A DNA stretch of 64,000 nucleotides. It comes from Cyrtodaria siliqua. Taxonomy: Eukaryota; Mollusca; Bivalvia; Adapedonta; Hiatellidae. A program made the position numbers and the translations under genes. A model generated the notes under the pieces. The model had not been told where the DNA came from and searched no databases. It saw only the letters and a program-made list of their open reading frames with translations. Below, in pieces: positions 21,471-34,093 of the stretch. How positions within the stretch are numbered: position 1 is the stretch's first letter; each line of letters opens with the position of its first letter. The stretch spans positions 23,527 through 87,526 of the forward strand of contig JAWPHD010011030.1 in NCBI GenBank assembly GCA_037043455.1, given 5' to 3'.

Positions 21471-21985
21471 CAATGCGTTGCAAAATGAAAGGATCATAAC
21501 CTCTTTTGATACATTGTATATCAAGTTTGATAAAGATTGTTGTTTTATTAATGTTAGAAAAGCACGAAAAACACGTGTATAAAAGAGTGCATCACGAATG
21601 ATTGAGACTGTCGGCGAGCACCTGCATTATGAAGCTATTACATTTAGTACGCTTACGCTTACTTTAAGTATGTTAACGGTCTCAAAAGGTATTTCAGTAA
21701 ATGTCAGCGTATATAGGGTACGGTGTAGATCACTGTAACAAGACGAACTCCGAGAAGACTGCATAGTTTTCGATCTGGAACGACAGTTAATTTACCAGTT
21801 TAGTTCCGATATCAACATCTAAGCGTACAATTGGTATTAAACGTTTATTGCAATACCTTGCACGAGGAAAGCCTTGTGCCTGAAGTTGCTAACCGGATTA
21901 GTCATTATAGACAGATTATATCTCTCCCTCTCCCACCACCACCCCGTAGTAACTACTTATTATATATATATATATAGTAAGATAT
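21471..21985 (+). other. Intron 7, unassigned
   Basis: No gene or clear repeat apart from a (ta)n microsatellite near 21960. Confidence 0.5.
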
Positions 21986-21989
21986 ATAT

Positions 21990-22367
21990 CTTACTTCCCA
22001 ATTTTGAAAGTTGCAGTAGTGAGTTCAAATTCTCTTCCTTTATTATATTTACTGAATTCACAGTATCCCCAAGATCCGGCACCTTTCATTGTCACTGTCT
22101 CAATATAGCTGTGTGTGGTTGAACGCTTAAATGTCAATTGCCCACTCATAGAGCTATAATTGTATGTATGTATGCGTCTATATGTTAATTGTGCCTCCAG
22201 ACGAGTGTGTTATGATGTAGAGATACAGTGTTCATCAACGTGTGTTGCAGCTACCTTTTTTAAGGAGTGAATTCATACGCTTGATTTCTGTGTATCTCGT
22301 CATAGCTAGGCGCTCTGCCGTAGTTCGTCCGAAGGTTATCTGTCCTTGGTAGTTCACAAATATTTCT

Positions 22368-22410
<43 letters not shown>

Positions 22411-23605
22411 TTGCCGTAGTGAGTTCTAATTCTCTCCCTTTATTATATTATATATACCGAATTCACAGTATCCCAAAGATCCGGCACCTTTCATTGTCAC
22501 TGTCTCAATATAGCTGTGTGTGGTTGAACGCTTAAATGTGGCCCACTCATATGAGCTATAATTGTATGTATGTATGCGTCTATATGTTAATTGTGCCTCC
22601 AGGCGAGCGTGTTATGATGTAGAGATACAGTTCATCAACGTGTGTTGCAACTACCTTTTTTAAGGAGTGAATTCACATGCCTGATTTCTGTGTATCTCGT
22701 CATAGCTAGGCGCCCTGCCGTAGTTCGTCCGAAGGTTGTCTGTCCTTGGTAGTTCACAAATGTTTCTCCCTATATATAATTCTGCCTTGTGAACGTGAAT
22801 CTCTCACGAGATCCCAATTTAGAAAGTTGCCGTAGTGAGTTCTAATTCTCTCCCTTTATTATATTATATATACCGAATTCACAGTATCCCAAAGATCCGG
22901 CACCTTTCATTGTCACTGTCTCAATATAGCTGTGTGTGGTTGAACGCTTAAATGTGGCCCACTCATATGAGCTATAATTGTATGTATGTATGCGTCTATA
23001 TGTTAATTGTGCCTCCAGGCGAGCGTGTTATGATGTAGAGATACAGTTCATCAACGTGTGTTGCAACTACCTTTTTTAAGGAGTGAATTCACATGCCTGA
23101 TTTCTGTGTATCTCGTCATAGCTAGGCGCCCTGCCGTAGTTCGTCCGAAGGTTGTCTGTCCTTGGTAGTTCACAAATGTTTCTCCCTATATATAATTCTG
23201 CCTTGTGAACGTGAATCTCTCACGAGATCCCAATTTAGAAAGTTGCCGTAGTGAGTTCTAATTCTCTCCCTTTATTATATTATATATACCGAATTCACAG
23301 TATCCCAAAGATCCGGCACCTTTCATTGTCACTGTCTCAATATAGCTGTGTGTGGTTGAACGCTTAAATGTGGCCCACTCATATGAGCTATAATTGTATG
23401 TATGTATGCGTCTATATGTTAATTGTGCCTCCAGGCGAGCGTGTTATGATGTAGAGATACAGTTCATCAACGTGTGTTGCAACTACCTTTTTTAAGGAGT
23501 GAATTCACATGCCTGATTTCTGTGTATCTCGTCATAGCTAGGCGCCCTGCCGTAGTTCGTCCGAAGGTTGTCTGTCCTTGGTAGTTCACAAATGTTTCTC
23601 CCTAT
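21990..23605 (+). repeat. 416-bp tandem repeat, four copies
   Basis: The marker gcccactcat recurs at 22140, 22541, 22957 and 23373, giving steps of 401, 416 and 416. Copies 2-4 are almost identical over long stretches and the first is diverged. Each holds cacagtatcccaaagatccg and ctaggcgccctgccgtagtt. (ta)n tracts separate some copies. No ORF. Confidence 0.95.
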
Positions 23606-24332
23606 ATATATAAATATATATATATATATAAATATCCTCATTTTATATTGGTTCTCACACTACGTAACACCATTTACTGTTGTGTTTAGGGACACTACAT
23701 AATGTATATGCCATCCATTAACTGCTAAATATAATTTGAATCCCTAAAAACCTTAATGACAAGTTGCGACAACAACGTTTTTGCTAGCCAATAATATGGT
23801 CCAAAAAAGGATGTTAAAAATTGTCGATTCAAGCTCCACTAAATTACCAACACTATTAAGTAGTTGGCCATCGCAAAAAATACAATCATCTCCACTTAAT
23901 TGCCAAAACTATTAAGTAGTTGGCCATCGCAAGAAAGATCATTCGATTTCATCGCCATTGTACGGGAGTTATGGGGAGTTATGTCCGTTTTAGGACTTGG
24001 TAATTTTATTGTAGTTTTAGCTCTTTTTTTGGTGTTAGTCATTTTAGAACCTGTGACCACAACTAGTCATTCAGTTTTGATAACGGATAAAAAACATTTT
24101 TGAGGATGTTTTGCCCTCATGAGAAGATGATGTAATATACATCATAATTGTCTACGGATTAAGGCTCTTTTATGACAACGGTATTGTCACGGACGTTTGT
24201 ATCTCAGTTTATAGTGTAGTCTTATGCATAAAATGCATAATGCAAATTTTATGATAAATCGGCAATTATTACCAAAATACCCTTTTCCCGAATTTGTGTT
24301 AATTGTTATCTTTCATATAGCGATGTAGGACA
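23606..24332 (+). other. Intron 7, unassigned
   Basis: A short direct repeat (ttaagtagttggccatcgca at about 23855 and 23910). Otherwise nothing recognisable. Confidence 0.5.
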
Positions 24333-24780
24333 CCTTCAGCAAAGCATTGATAGCAGTATATGTTAATTTATCTTCTATTTTCTACAGAGTTGTGACACAC
24401 CCCCAACCTGCATTGATAGCGGTATTTCTATTTCCTACAGAGTTGTGACACACCTCCGACCTGCATTGATAGCGGTATATGTTAATTTATCTTCTATTTC
24501 CTACAGAGTTGTGACACACCTCCGACCTGCATTGATAGCGGTATATGTTAATTTATCTTCTATTTCCTAAAGAGTTGTGACACACCTCAGACCTGCATTG
24601 ATAGCGGTATATGTTAATTTATCTTCTATTTCCTACAGAGTTGTGACACACCTCCGACCTGCATTGATAGCGGTATATGTTAATTTATCTTCTATTTCCT
24701 ACAGAGTTGTGACACACCTCCGACCTGCAGTTGTGAAGCACCTCCGCATTGATAAAGGTATATGTTAATCGTATGGTCTA
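24333..24780 (+). repeat. 66-bp repeat seeded on exon 8 acceptor
   Basis: Acceptor-like tatttcctacag occurs six times (AG ending at 24387, 24440, 24506, 24572, 24638 and 24704; one is mutated to ctaaag). Each is followed by agttgtgacacacctccgac and tgatagcggtatatgttaat. This is homologous to the true junction tttcctgtag|aattgtgg and exon 8 start (tgatagcggtttggattaat). Confidence 0.93.
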
Positions 24781-24790
24781 TTTCCTGTAG

Positions 24791-24957
24791 AATTGTGGGA
24801 CATCTCCGGCACAGCTCTGATAGCGGTTTGGATTAATTACAAGTATTGGGAGACGATAGCGGATCCTCCAACCTTTGCAGGGACCAAGTGGTACCATGTA
24901 CACTTTAAGCAATACCTTTATGCATATGGGCCCACAACAGAAGACCTTCAGATTAAG
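24791..24957 (+). CDS. Exon 8: spacer domain, C-terminal part
   Basis: Acceptor tttcctgtag ends at 24790; donor GTAAGA follows 24957. Phase 1 to 0. It encodes LWDISGTALIAVWINYKYWE and ends GPTTEDLQIK, matching the ADAMTS spacer end (GPTxEDLxIQ). Decayed copies of this acceptor and exon start occur six times just upstream; in the gene's phase each copy reads TTG TGA, so a copy used as an exon would stop translation at once. Confidence 0.87.
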
Positions 24958-25095
24958 GTAAGACAGGCTTAACAGATACCTATATCTTAAAAGTGATATA
25001 GACATAGTATTAATAGTCCAATGGTCGTACATGAAACTCTTACATTCATTTGAGAGTCCATTATTTGTACAAGAGCCGCCATACCATCGTGCAAG

Positions 25096-25790
25096 TCATA
25101 CATGAGCTAGACATATCACCGTCCGAAAGTTGGTTTATAAATCATACATGAGCTAGCCATATCACCGTCCGAAATTTGGTATACAAATCATACATGAACT
25201 TGCCATATCACCGTCCGAAAGTTGGTATACAAAGCATACATGAGCTAGCCATATTACCGTCCGAAAGTTGGTATACAAATCATACATGAGCTAGCCATAT
25301 CACCGTCCGAAAGTTGGTATACAAATCATACATGAGCTGGCCATAACACCGTCCGAAAGTTGGTATACAAATCATACCTGAGCTGGCCATATCACCGTCC
25401 GAAAGTTGGTATACAAATCATACATAAGCTAGCCATATCACCGTCCGAAAGTTGGTATACAAATCATACATGAGCCAGCCATATCACCGTCCGAAAGTTG
25501 GTATACAAATCATACATGAGCCAGCCATATCACCGTCCGAAAGTTGGTATACAAATCATACATGAGCCAGCCATATCACCGTCCGAAAGTTGGTATACAA
25601 ATCATACATGAGCCAGCCATATCACCGTCCGAAAGTTGGTATACAAATCATACATGAGCTAGCCATATCACCGTCCGAAAGTTGGTATGCAAATCATACA
25701 TGAGCTAGCCATATTAACGTCCGAAAGTTGGTATACAAATCATACATGAGCTAGCCTTAGCACCGTCCAAAAGTTGGTATACAAATCGAA
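25096..25790 (+). repeat. 46-bp minisatellite in intron 8
   Basis: About 15 units of catacatgagctagccatat, then caccgtccgaaagttggtat and acaaat. Units are highly similar. No relation to an exon was seen. Confidence 0.95.
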
Positions 25791-26000
25791 AAGGAAATGC
25801 AGCTTTTACAGAACACAATAAACCAAAAACACGCATTAAAACAAACAACAATTACAATATTAATAAGCAAGGCACGTGACATCACAAACACGAATGGGTT
25901 GACAATATGGCTTCTAGGTCTAAAAGCTGTACAGAGGTCTCCGTAGCATGGTCGAGAGTGGAACAGTAATAAACAAGCCCACATAGAAGGGGTTGAATAG
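25791..26000 (+). repeat. Dispersed repeat family R, partial copy
   Basis: Contains aaacacgcattaaaacaaac and cacaaacacgaatgggttga plus caatatgg, matching part of the copy at 46.5 kb. Confidence 0.5.
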
Positions 26001-26336
26001 CTAAACACTGTTTATCGCTTTCTTTTTTTGCACACCTATGTAGCTTAAACGTCAATCAGCCCTAAATCTGCCATTCGTCACACGTTAAATTTACCAGTAC
26101 CGTTCAAATTTAGGGCTCACAGTTTGCTCATATGCGTTATTAAACAAATGTATTATTACTATGCCGAATACAACATTATTAACGTATTTAAATACATTTT
26201 TCTTAGATATATAGTCGTAGCGGAAAAACGAATGTTGGAATAACATACGGGTATTCAACGCCGTTAGGTAAGTCCGAATTACATTCTCATACACTCTTGA
26301 TTGTGCATCGTTACTGAGTTCGCATAGGCCAGTATT

Positions 26337-26670
26337 TATGTTGGCTGATTTCTGACGTTTTTCGTCTTTTCGCTATTTCTCCGCGAAAAGACGACAGAAC
26401 GAAAATACGACAGAACGTAAAGACGACAAGACTAAAAGACGACAAATGCAGCACGAAAAGATGACAGAACGAAAAAAAGGCAGAACGTAAAGACGACAGC
26501 ACTAAAAGACGACAAATGCAGCACGAAAGATGACTGAACGAAAAGACGCCATTTGTCGTCTTTTCTTTATTTCGTGTGGCCTTCTGTCGTATTTTCGCTT
26601 CTAATTTGTCGTCTTTTCGTTCTCTCTTTCTTTCGTCTTCTTGTTCTGTCGTCAGAAATCAGCCACCATA
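26337..26670. mobile_element. Foldback MITE with internal GACGACA repeats
   Basis: Terminal inverted repeat tatgttggctgatttctgac and gtcagaaatcagccaccata (one mismatch), flanked by a perfect 6-bp target duplication agtatt (26331-26336, 26671-26676). The interior is an irregular minisatellite of aaaagacgacagaacg words on the left and its reverse complement on the right. Confidence 0.88.
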
Positions 26671-26676
26671 AGTATT

Positions 26677-27163
26677 AGATACGTTTTCATAATTAGTTTA
26701 CACTTCTGTATATAATCTTCTATATTTTTTTTATACAAGTTCTACAGTGTTGGTTACCCTTTATCCTAATCTTGTTTATTTGGTGTAGTATTATTTACGT
26801 TTTTGTGTCATCTTTTATCGTTCGTTCCATTTTACATATTGTTTTGATTTATAGTATCTAGACTTTTACTTCAGTTTTATTTTATGCCGGGGTTTGGGTT
26901 GTCAGTGTGGCATTGTGCTTTTGTGTCATCATTTATCGTTTGTTTCGTTTCACATATTGTTTTGATTAAAGGGACACATGGCAATCTTTTATGTTTTAAC
27001 GGTGTCCCGTTATGTTTTTGCATAACGTGCATTTGTTCAGTCATTACTATTAATATAAGAATAGTATAAAGCAAGTTTTTGCATATTATTGACTATTAAC
27101 ATTAGTGCACCAATAATATATTTAAACCTGGTAACATAAGACGAAAAACAATACAACTCAAAA
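26677..27163 (+). other. Intron 8, spaced direct repeat
   Basis: ttttgtgtcatcttttatcg with acatattgttttgatt is repeated ~115 bp later (26805 and 26920). No gene seen. Confidence 0.55.
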
Positions 27164-27272
27164 ATGTATTTAATTATACGCCAGCAGATTAAAGGCAAAA
27201 TGATACTGGATAAAGATATCGAGACGCTACTTTCAATGCTTGGTACACGCTTCAAGATTGCCGTGTGCCAAT

Positions 27273-27520
27273 TTAAGGACTATTGGTCCGCCATCTTTGA
27301 AAACAATCCAAAATCGATGGGATATGCTCAAGTGAATTTTTCAACCAAATACGTGTTTTAGGCACAAGCAATGTCAACCATATAGTACATGACAGTACTT
27401 CAACACTACTTACGTGACATAGTATTAGAAAGAATATTAATATGGCAGAAAGGCGCTTATAATTATCCTATTCATTTGGATCTTTTTTTTTTGTAAAGAT
27501 GGCCGACCAATAGTCCTTAA
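27273..27520. mobile_element. TTAA-ended foldback MITE, copy 2
   Basis: Starts ttaaggactattggtccgcc and ends ggccgaccaatagtccttaa. The left arm matches copy 1 (16239-16543) through ccatatagtacatgacagta; the right arm is partly replaced. Confidence 0.8.
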
Positions 27521-27542
27521 TGTATCTAGACTTTTACGTAGT

Positions 27543-28125
27543 ATTTGTAGCATAATTTTTCTCGTATGCGATTTATACTGCTTCTCGAGGCCGCAGGCCC
27601 GAGATTACAGTATAAATCGCATACGAGAAAAATATGCTATAAATGTTTTGTACCATAGCCATTCAATGCCAGTAATTGACATTTTGATTGACAGGCTGTG
27701 TGTAAACATTACAAATACGAGCGTGTAAATTCGGTAGACCATAGTATAACTGCAGAATCTGTCATTTATACCAAGGCTGAAATATACCGGCAGAGCACGG
27801 TTTAGGCTCAGACCTTCAGGTTTTAAATATGAACATTATATCATAAGCAAGAACAAAGGAAAACCATTAGAGCTATGGTACAATTCTGTTTTGTAACATA
27901 GCTCTAATGGTATATTTCAGCCGTGCTATAAATGACAGATTCGGCATGACCATAGTATACCCAATTTTACACGCGCGTATTTGTAATGTTTACACATAAC
28001 CTGTCAATCAAATTGTCAATGTACAAAACATTTATAGCATATTTTTCTCGTATGCGATTTATACTGGACTGCGGCTCTCGAGAAGCAGTAAAAATCGCAT
28101 ATACTCGAAAATTTATGCTATAAAT
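27543..28125. mobile_element. Complex foldback element with a hairpin at each end
   Basis: Outer inverted repeat atttgtagcataa and ttatgctataaat. Each end is itself a hairpin of ctcgtatgcgatttatactg and its complement around ctcgag or a GC-rich loop. The body folds as well: catttataccaaggctgaaa pairs with tttcagccgtgctataaatg, and ccattagagctatg pairs with catagctctaatgg. No ORF. Confidence 0.8.
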
Positions 28126-28193
28126 ATTACTTATACTTATATAATGTGTTTCGGTTGTCAGTGTAGCATGCGCATGCGAGTGAATAGTTGCAG

Positions 28194-28488
28194 AATCTTT
28201 ATATAATGATTAAAACAGCTCCTACGACTACTTCGATAACTACGCCTACGACAACAACGACTACGCCTACGACAACAACGACTACGACAACAACGACTAC
28301 GCCTACGACAACAACGACCACGCCTACGACAACAACGACTACGCCTTCAACAACAACGACTACGCCTTCAACGACTACGCCTTCAACAACAACGACTACG
28401 CCTTCAACAACAACAGCAACAACTACTCAGCCGCCAACAACCTCCACCACTACGCCAGCACCTGTCACTACTGCGTCATCAACTACAT
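28194..28488 (+). CDS. Exon 9: spacer end and first Thr/Pro mucin segment
   Basis: Acceptor gaatagttgcag ends at 28193; donor GTATGT follows 28488. Phase 0 to 1. It opens NLYIMIKTAP, which fits the last strand of a spacer domain after LQIK, and then becomes almost pure TTPTTTTT with a few Ser, Ala and Gln. The Thr/Pro region should be heavily O-glycosylated and form an extended stalk. Codon use is mainly ACA, ACG and ACT, so the repeat varies in DNA while staying Thr. Confidence 0.82.
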
Positions 28489-29328
28489 GTATGTATCGAC
28501 GAGCGTAATCCTTAGACGTGTTGTTGCTTTAACAAGGCATGTATTGTCGTGTGATGCTAACCTTTCTAGAAAATAACAATTAACTACTTCATAACGCTAA
28601 TGATACCACGTGTGTATGTGTTGCCAAAATGCGTGCATCTATAAATACGTTACCTGTATGGACTATTGTCTATTCCTGCTTTGCAATGAGGGATTTATAT
28701 AAATTCTCAGTTTCAGAATTATTGCTATACCACAGATTTTCAAGTTGTTCAAATTAAGTTCTCAGATTAAATAATGACCTCATCCCAAGGGGGTCAAATA
28801 TCTGTTTATTGTGACATATAGGGGAACCTCTTCTGAATAACCATTTGATATATGGTGACAGTTGCCTTTTCCAGTAATTATTCAAGACTTTCTATTTTAT
28901 TTAAATGAAGATCCTAGGGTTATGTTCTTTCGTCGAACTCCCTTATTTATAAATAGTGATATGGTGATATATATGGAAACTGTAAAACTGCTGGTCTAAG
29001 TTATTGACATGCCTAACCTACGTAAAGCCTCTCATCGACATGGACAATCCAGATTAATGTCTGCTCCTTTGGGATCATCAAGCGCACATTGTGTGGCTTT
29101 AATGTAGAATATCGTTGAATCCGGTGTTACACCTTATGTTAACTCTCATGGACAGACTCTCACTACAACCGAGTCTGCAACTTTCCTCTCTTGTATGTGC
29201 TTGTTGTTAAATTATTGGCTAATGTTAACCTTAATTACTAATATCTGATAAATTGTAAAACTTGCAATGATGCTTAAACATATTTAAAGCTGGTGAAACA
29301 ATAGCCCATATTTTCTACTTTCCACCAG
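28489..29328 (+). other. Intron 9
   Basis: About 840 bp of ordinary AT-rich sequence between the two mucin exons. No repeat derived from the exons is seen here, unlike the other introns. Confidence 0.6.
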
Positions 29329-32300
29329 CAGCTATATCTACCACTACGCAATCAACAACTACATCTACCACTACATCATCATTAACAACATCTACCACTA
29401 TACCATCAACAACAACTACCACTAAACCACCAACAACATCTACCACTACTTCATCAACAACATCTACCACTACACCATCAACAACATCTACCACTACACC
29501 AACAACAACATCTACCACTAAAACAGCAACAACATCTACCACTACACCATCAACAACATCTACCACTACTACAGCAACAACATCTACCACTACACCAACA
29601 ACAAAATCTACCACTACACCAACACCAACTTCTTCCACTGCACCAACAACAACATCTACCACTACACCATCAACAACATCTACCACTACACCAAGAACAA
29701 CATCTACCACTGCACCAACAGCAACATCTACCACTATACCATCAACAACATCTACCACTACACCAACAACAACATCTACCACTACACCATCAACAACATC
29801 TACCACTACACCGTCAACAACATCTATCACTGCACCAACAACAACATTTACCACTTCATCATCAACAACAACTACCACTACACCAACAACAACATCTACC
29901 ATTACACCATCAACAACATCTACCACTACACCATCAACAACTTCTAACACTACACCATCAACAACATCTACCACTACACCATCAACTATATCTACTACTA
30001 CACCACCACCAACATCTACCACTACACCATCAACAACATCTACCACTACACTATCAACAACATCTACTACTACACCATCAAAAACATCTACTACTACACC
30101 ATCAACAACATCTATCACTGCACCATCAACAACATCTACCACTACACCATCAACAACATCTACTACTACACCATCAACAACATCTACCACTACACCATCA
30201 ACAACATCTACCACTATACCATCAACAACATCTACCACTACACCAATATTTACTACTACACCACCAACAGCATCTACCACTGCACCAACAACAACATCTA
30301 CCACTGCACCAACAACAGCATCTACCACTGCGCCATTAACACCATCTACCACTACACCAACAAGAACATCTACCACTACACCATCAACAACTTCTACCAC
30401 TATACCATCAACAACATCTATTACTAAACCTTCAGCAACATCTACTACTACACCTTCAACAACATCTACCACTACACCATCAACAACATCAACCACTACA
30501 CCATCAACAACATCTACTACTACACCAACAACAACATCTACCACTACACCATCAACAACATCTATCACTACACCATCAACAACATCTACTACTACACGAT
30601 CAACAACATCTACTACTACACCATCAACAACATCTATCACTGCACCATCAACAACATCTACAACTGTACCATCAACAACATCTACCAGTACACCAACAAC
30701 AACATATACCACTACGCCATCAACAACACCTATCGCTACACCAACAACAACTTTTACCACTACACCATCAACTACATCTACCACTACACCATTAACGACA
30801 TCTATCACTACACGATCAACAACATCTACAACTACACCACCAACAACATCTACCAGTACACCAACAACATTGTATACCACTATACAGTCAATTACATCTA
30901 CAACTACACCATCAACAACATCCACCAGTACACCAACAGCATTGTATACCACTACACAGCCAATAACATCTACTACTACACCAACGATAACATCTACCAC
31001 TACACCAACAACAAAATATACTACTACACCAACAACATCTACTACTACACCATTAACAACCTCTACCACTACACCAACAACAACATCTACTACTACACCA
31101 ACAACAACATCTACTACTACACCATTAACAACCGCTACCACTACACCATCAACAACATCTACTACTACACCATCAACAACATCTACTACTACACCATCAA
31201 CAACATCTATCACTGCACCATCAACAACATCTACAACTGTACCATCAACAACATCTACCAGTACACCAACAACAACATATACCACTACACCATCAACAAC
31301 ATCTATCACTACACCAACAACAACATTTACTACTATACCATCAACTACATCTACCACTACACCATCAACAACATCTTCCACTACAACATCAACAACATCT
31401 ACTACTACACCATCGACAACATTTGCTACCACACCACCAACAACGGCATTTACCACTACACCATCAACAACATTGTCTACCACTGCACCATCAACAACAT
31501 CTACAACTGCACCATCAACAACATCTACCAGTACACCAACAACATTGTATACCACTACACAGCCAATTACGTCTACTACTGCACCAACGATAACATCTAC
31601 CACTACACCAACAACAACATATACCACTACACCAACAACATCTACTACTGCACCATTAACAACCTCTACCACTACACCAACAACAACATATACTACACCA
31701 TCAACAACAACATCTACCACTACACCAACAACAACATCTACCACTACACCGACAATAACATCTACCAGTACACCATCAACAACATCTACCACTACACCAA
31801 CAACAACATCTACCACTTTACCATCAACAACTACTACTACTACACCAACAATAACTTCTACTACTACACCAACAACAACATCTACCACTACACCAACAAC
31901 AACATATACTACTACTACACCACCAACAACATCTACCACTACACCAACAACAACATCTACCACTACACCAACAACAACATATACTACACCATCAACAACA
32001 ACATCTACCACTACACCAACAACAACATATACTACTATTACACCAACAACAACATCTACCACTACACCAACAACAACATCTACCACTTACACAGCAAAAA
32101 CTACTACTACTACACCAACAATAACTTCTACTACTACACCAACAACAACATCTACCACTACACCAACAACAATATATACTACTACTACACCACCAACAAC
32201 ATCTACCACTACACCAACAGCAACATCTACCACTACACCAACAACAACATATACTACACCATCAACAACAACATCTACCACTACACCAACAACAACATAT

Positions 32301-32547
32301 ACTACTATTACACCAACAACAACATCTACCACTACACCAACAACAACATCTACCACTTACACAGCAAAAACTACTTCTACAACACCATCAACAACAACAC
32401 CTACCACTACACCATCAAAAACAACATCTACCACTACACTAACCACCACCACTACACCGTCAACAACAGCATCTACCGCTGCACCATCAACAACATCCAT
32501 CGTGACACTAGCAACATCGCCAAGCCATAGTGCGCCTTCTACAAGAT
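29329..32547 (+). CDS. Exon 10: giant Thr-rich mucin-like exon
   Basis: Single open exon of 3,219 nt, phase 1 to 1, about 1,072 codons. The upstream tract tttctactttccaccag gives an acceptor at 29328, with a second AG three bases later (NAGNAG). The donor is GTACGT after 32547. It is built from degenerate 24-bp units encoding TTSTTTPS; roughly half the residues are Thr, the rest Ser, Pro and a few Ala, Ile, Tyr and Lys. It ends in a less repetitive tail (IVTLATSPSHSAPSTR). This is a PTS/mucin domain, expected to carry dense O-glycans. A 270-bp in-frame duplication is visible inside (acagcaaaaa recurs at 32091 and 32361). Long open reading on the other strand is a by-product of the codon bias. 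Confidence 0.85.
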
Positions 32548-33229
32548 GTACGTATCTGCATACACATGCATTATATAACCAAGCTTTCTGTGGTGGATTT
32601 ATTACTCAGTATCGAATATACAAATTAACCTGGCCAATGGCTGCGGATCATACAGCTACTACTGTCACAGATCATACAGCTAGTATAACAACACGTATCA
32701 TGGAGTTACGTGAAGAACATATAAAAAACGTTATATAAGACATTAATGTTGCTTATAACCGGCATAAAACGATATATTGATACAAAGAGAGGAGTTGTGG
32801 TTACTACTTAATCTCTTCGGTAAGAAGGCGTGGCTGCTTTCCCCTGTATAGGGATGCGTGGTTTCTCCCTAACCATTCCATCTTCATCCCTCGAAAAGAG
32901 AATCATTTTTTTCAGCCGCGTTCTGGGGTTAGAATGGGTGTTGTTGACGTCCAATACCTCTCCTAGTGGACGCGGACACTGTCCGAATACCATTTTTACT
33001 GTATCAGTGTTAATTTCTATATGTCAATTTCTGAATTAAATCGAATGTAAATGTAAACATTGCACAACTCTGCATTGCACGTTATAAACATCTGCAAGTA
33101 GATAGATAACTGTAGATATGTAAGTTAATTTTTTTTCGCTATGGCTTGTCTGTATCAAAAGTTTGCAAGCTAAACATAAACAGGTCATAAGATATAAGTA
33201 ACGGGGTTAAACGCTGTCTAAACTTATTT
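32548..33229 (+). other. Intron 10, left part
   Basis: No exon in the required phase and no domain. Confidence 0.5.
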
Positions 33230-33700
33230 TGGTAAGCTTCTGCCAAGTCATTGAATACTTGCTTTGTGGTTTCTAAGGATTTGTATTGTTTTATATTCAT
33301 ATATACATGATCATCTTTGTGTATACTTAAATGACCGTTCCAAGGTTAATCGCAACCTCTCACCCAAAAAGTACGTAACTTACTGCCTTGTTGGTTAGAG
33401 AATAGTTCATGGCGGGGATTTCTTTATTTACACTGTCCCGTTTTTTTGGGTTGGCAGTAGGGTAAGTGTGAGGTTCGGTGCATCCTATAACTTGGTTTAA
33501 ACCCCCAGCGGCCTTTTTTGCCACCGACCGTTCCAAGGCGGTAGCCCTATTGTCAACCCTTTTGTGTTTGTGATGTCTTATTTTGCCTTTTATTCATCTT
33601 TAAATTTGTTCTTCGTTTCTGTGTGTGTTTATGGTTGACTAGCGTCCTTGAATGCTGCTTTTCCTGTTCGATTTTTATATCTATATGTTTATGATATTAT
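33230..33700 (-). repeat. Dispersed repeat family R, inverted copy
   Basis: Reverse complement of the copy at 46.5-46.9 kb: tacttgctttgtggtttcta, ggcggggatttctttattta, ggtttaaacccccagcggcc and gccctattgtcaaccctttt. About 450 bp. Confidence 0.75.
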
Positions 33701-34093
33701 TGTCAACAGTGAGACGTTTAGCAGCAACAAGGTGAACGACGAAAAACAATGTTGCCAAATGAAAAGAAAGAGAGCATGTTGAACAATTAAAGTAACATCT
33801 AGGATGCATTGAATATAAAATTATGTCTCTGTATGGTTGTTTATAAAGTAACATATTTGAAAATATGATTGCGTGGGGTTATTTGCACATATCTTACTAG
33901 TAGTTTTATATCTAGTAGTTCAAACCGGTTTTATATATAATATTAAAACTCCGCTTTCTGAATTTATTTAATCTAAAATCTACACATCACGCCATAACCC
34001 TATGGCTAGCGTCGAATGCCGTGATTTAATTCCTCCATCCATGTCATAGCTGAAGTCACGTGGTATAACAGGTCAGTCAGACATATATGTTAA
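33701..34093 (+). other. Intron 10, unassigned
   Basis: Nothing recognisable. Confidence 0.5.

Noticed and set aside
29315..32356. 923-codon minus-strand ORF rich in VDVVVGVV
   Set aside because: Exact antisense of the Thr-rich mucin exon; TGT/TGG/AGT-type complements of ACA/CCA/ACT contain no stops. The sense strand has good splice sites and domain context.
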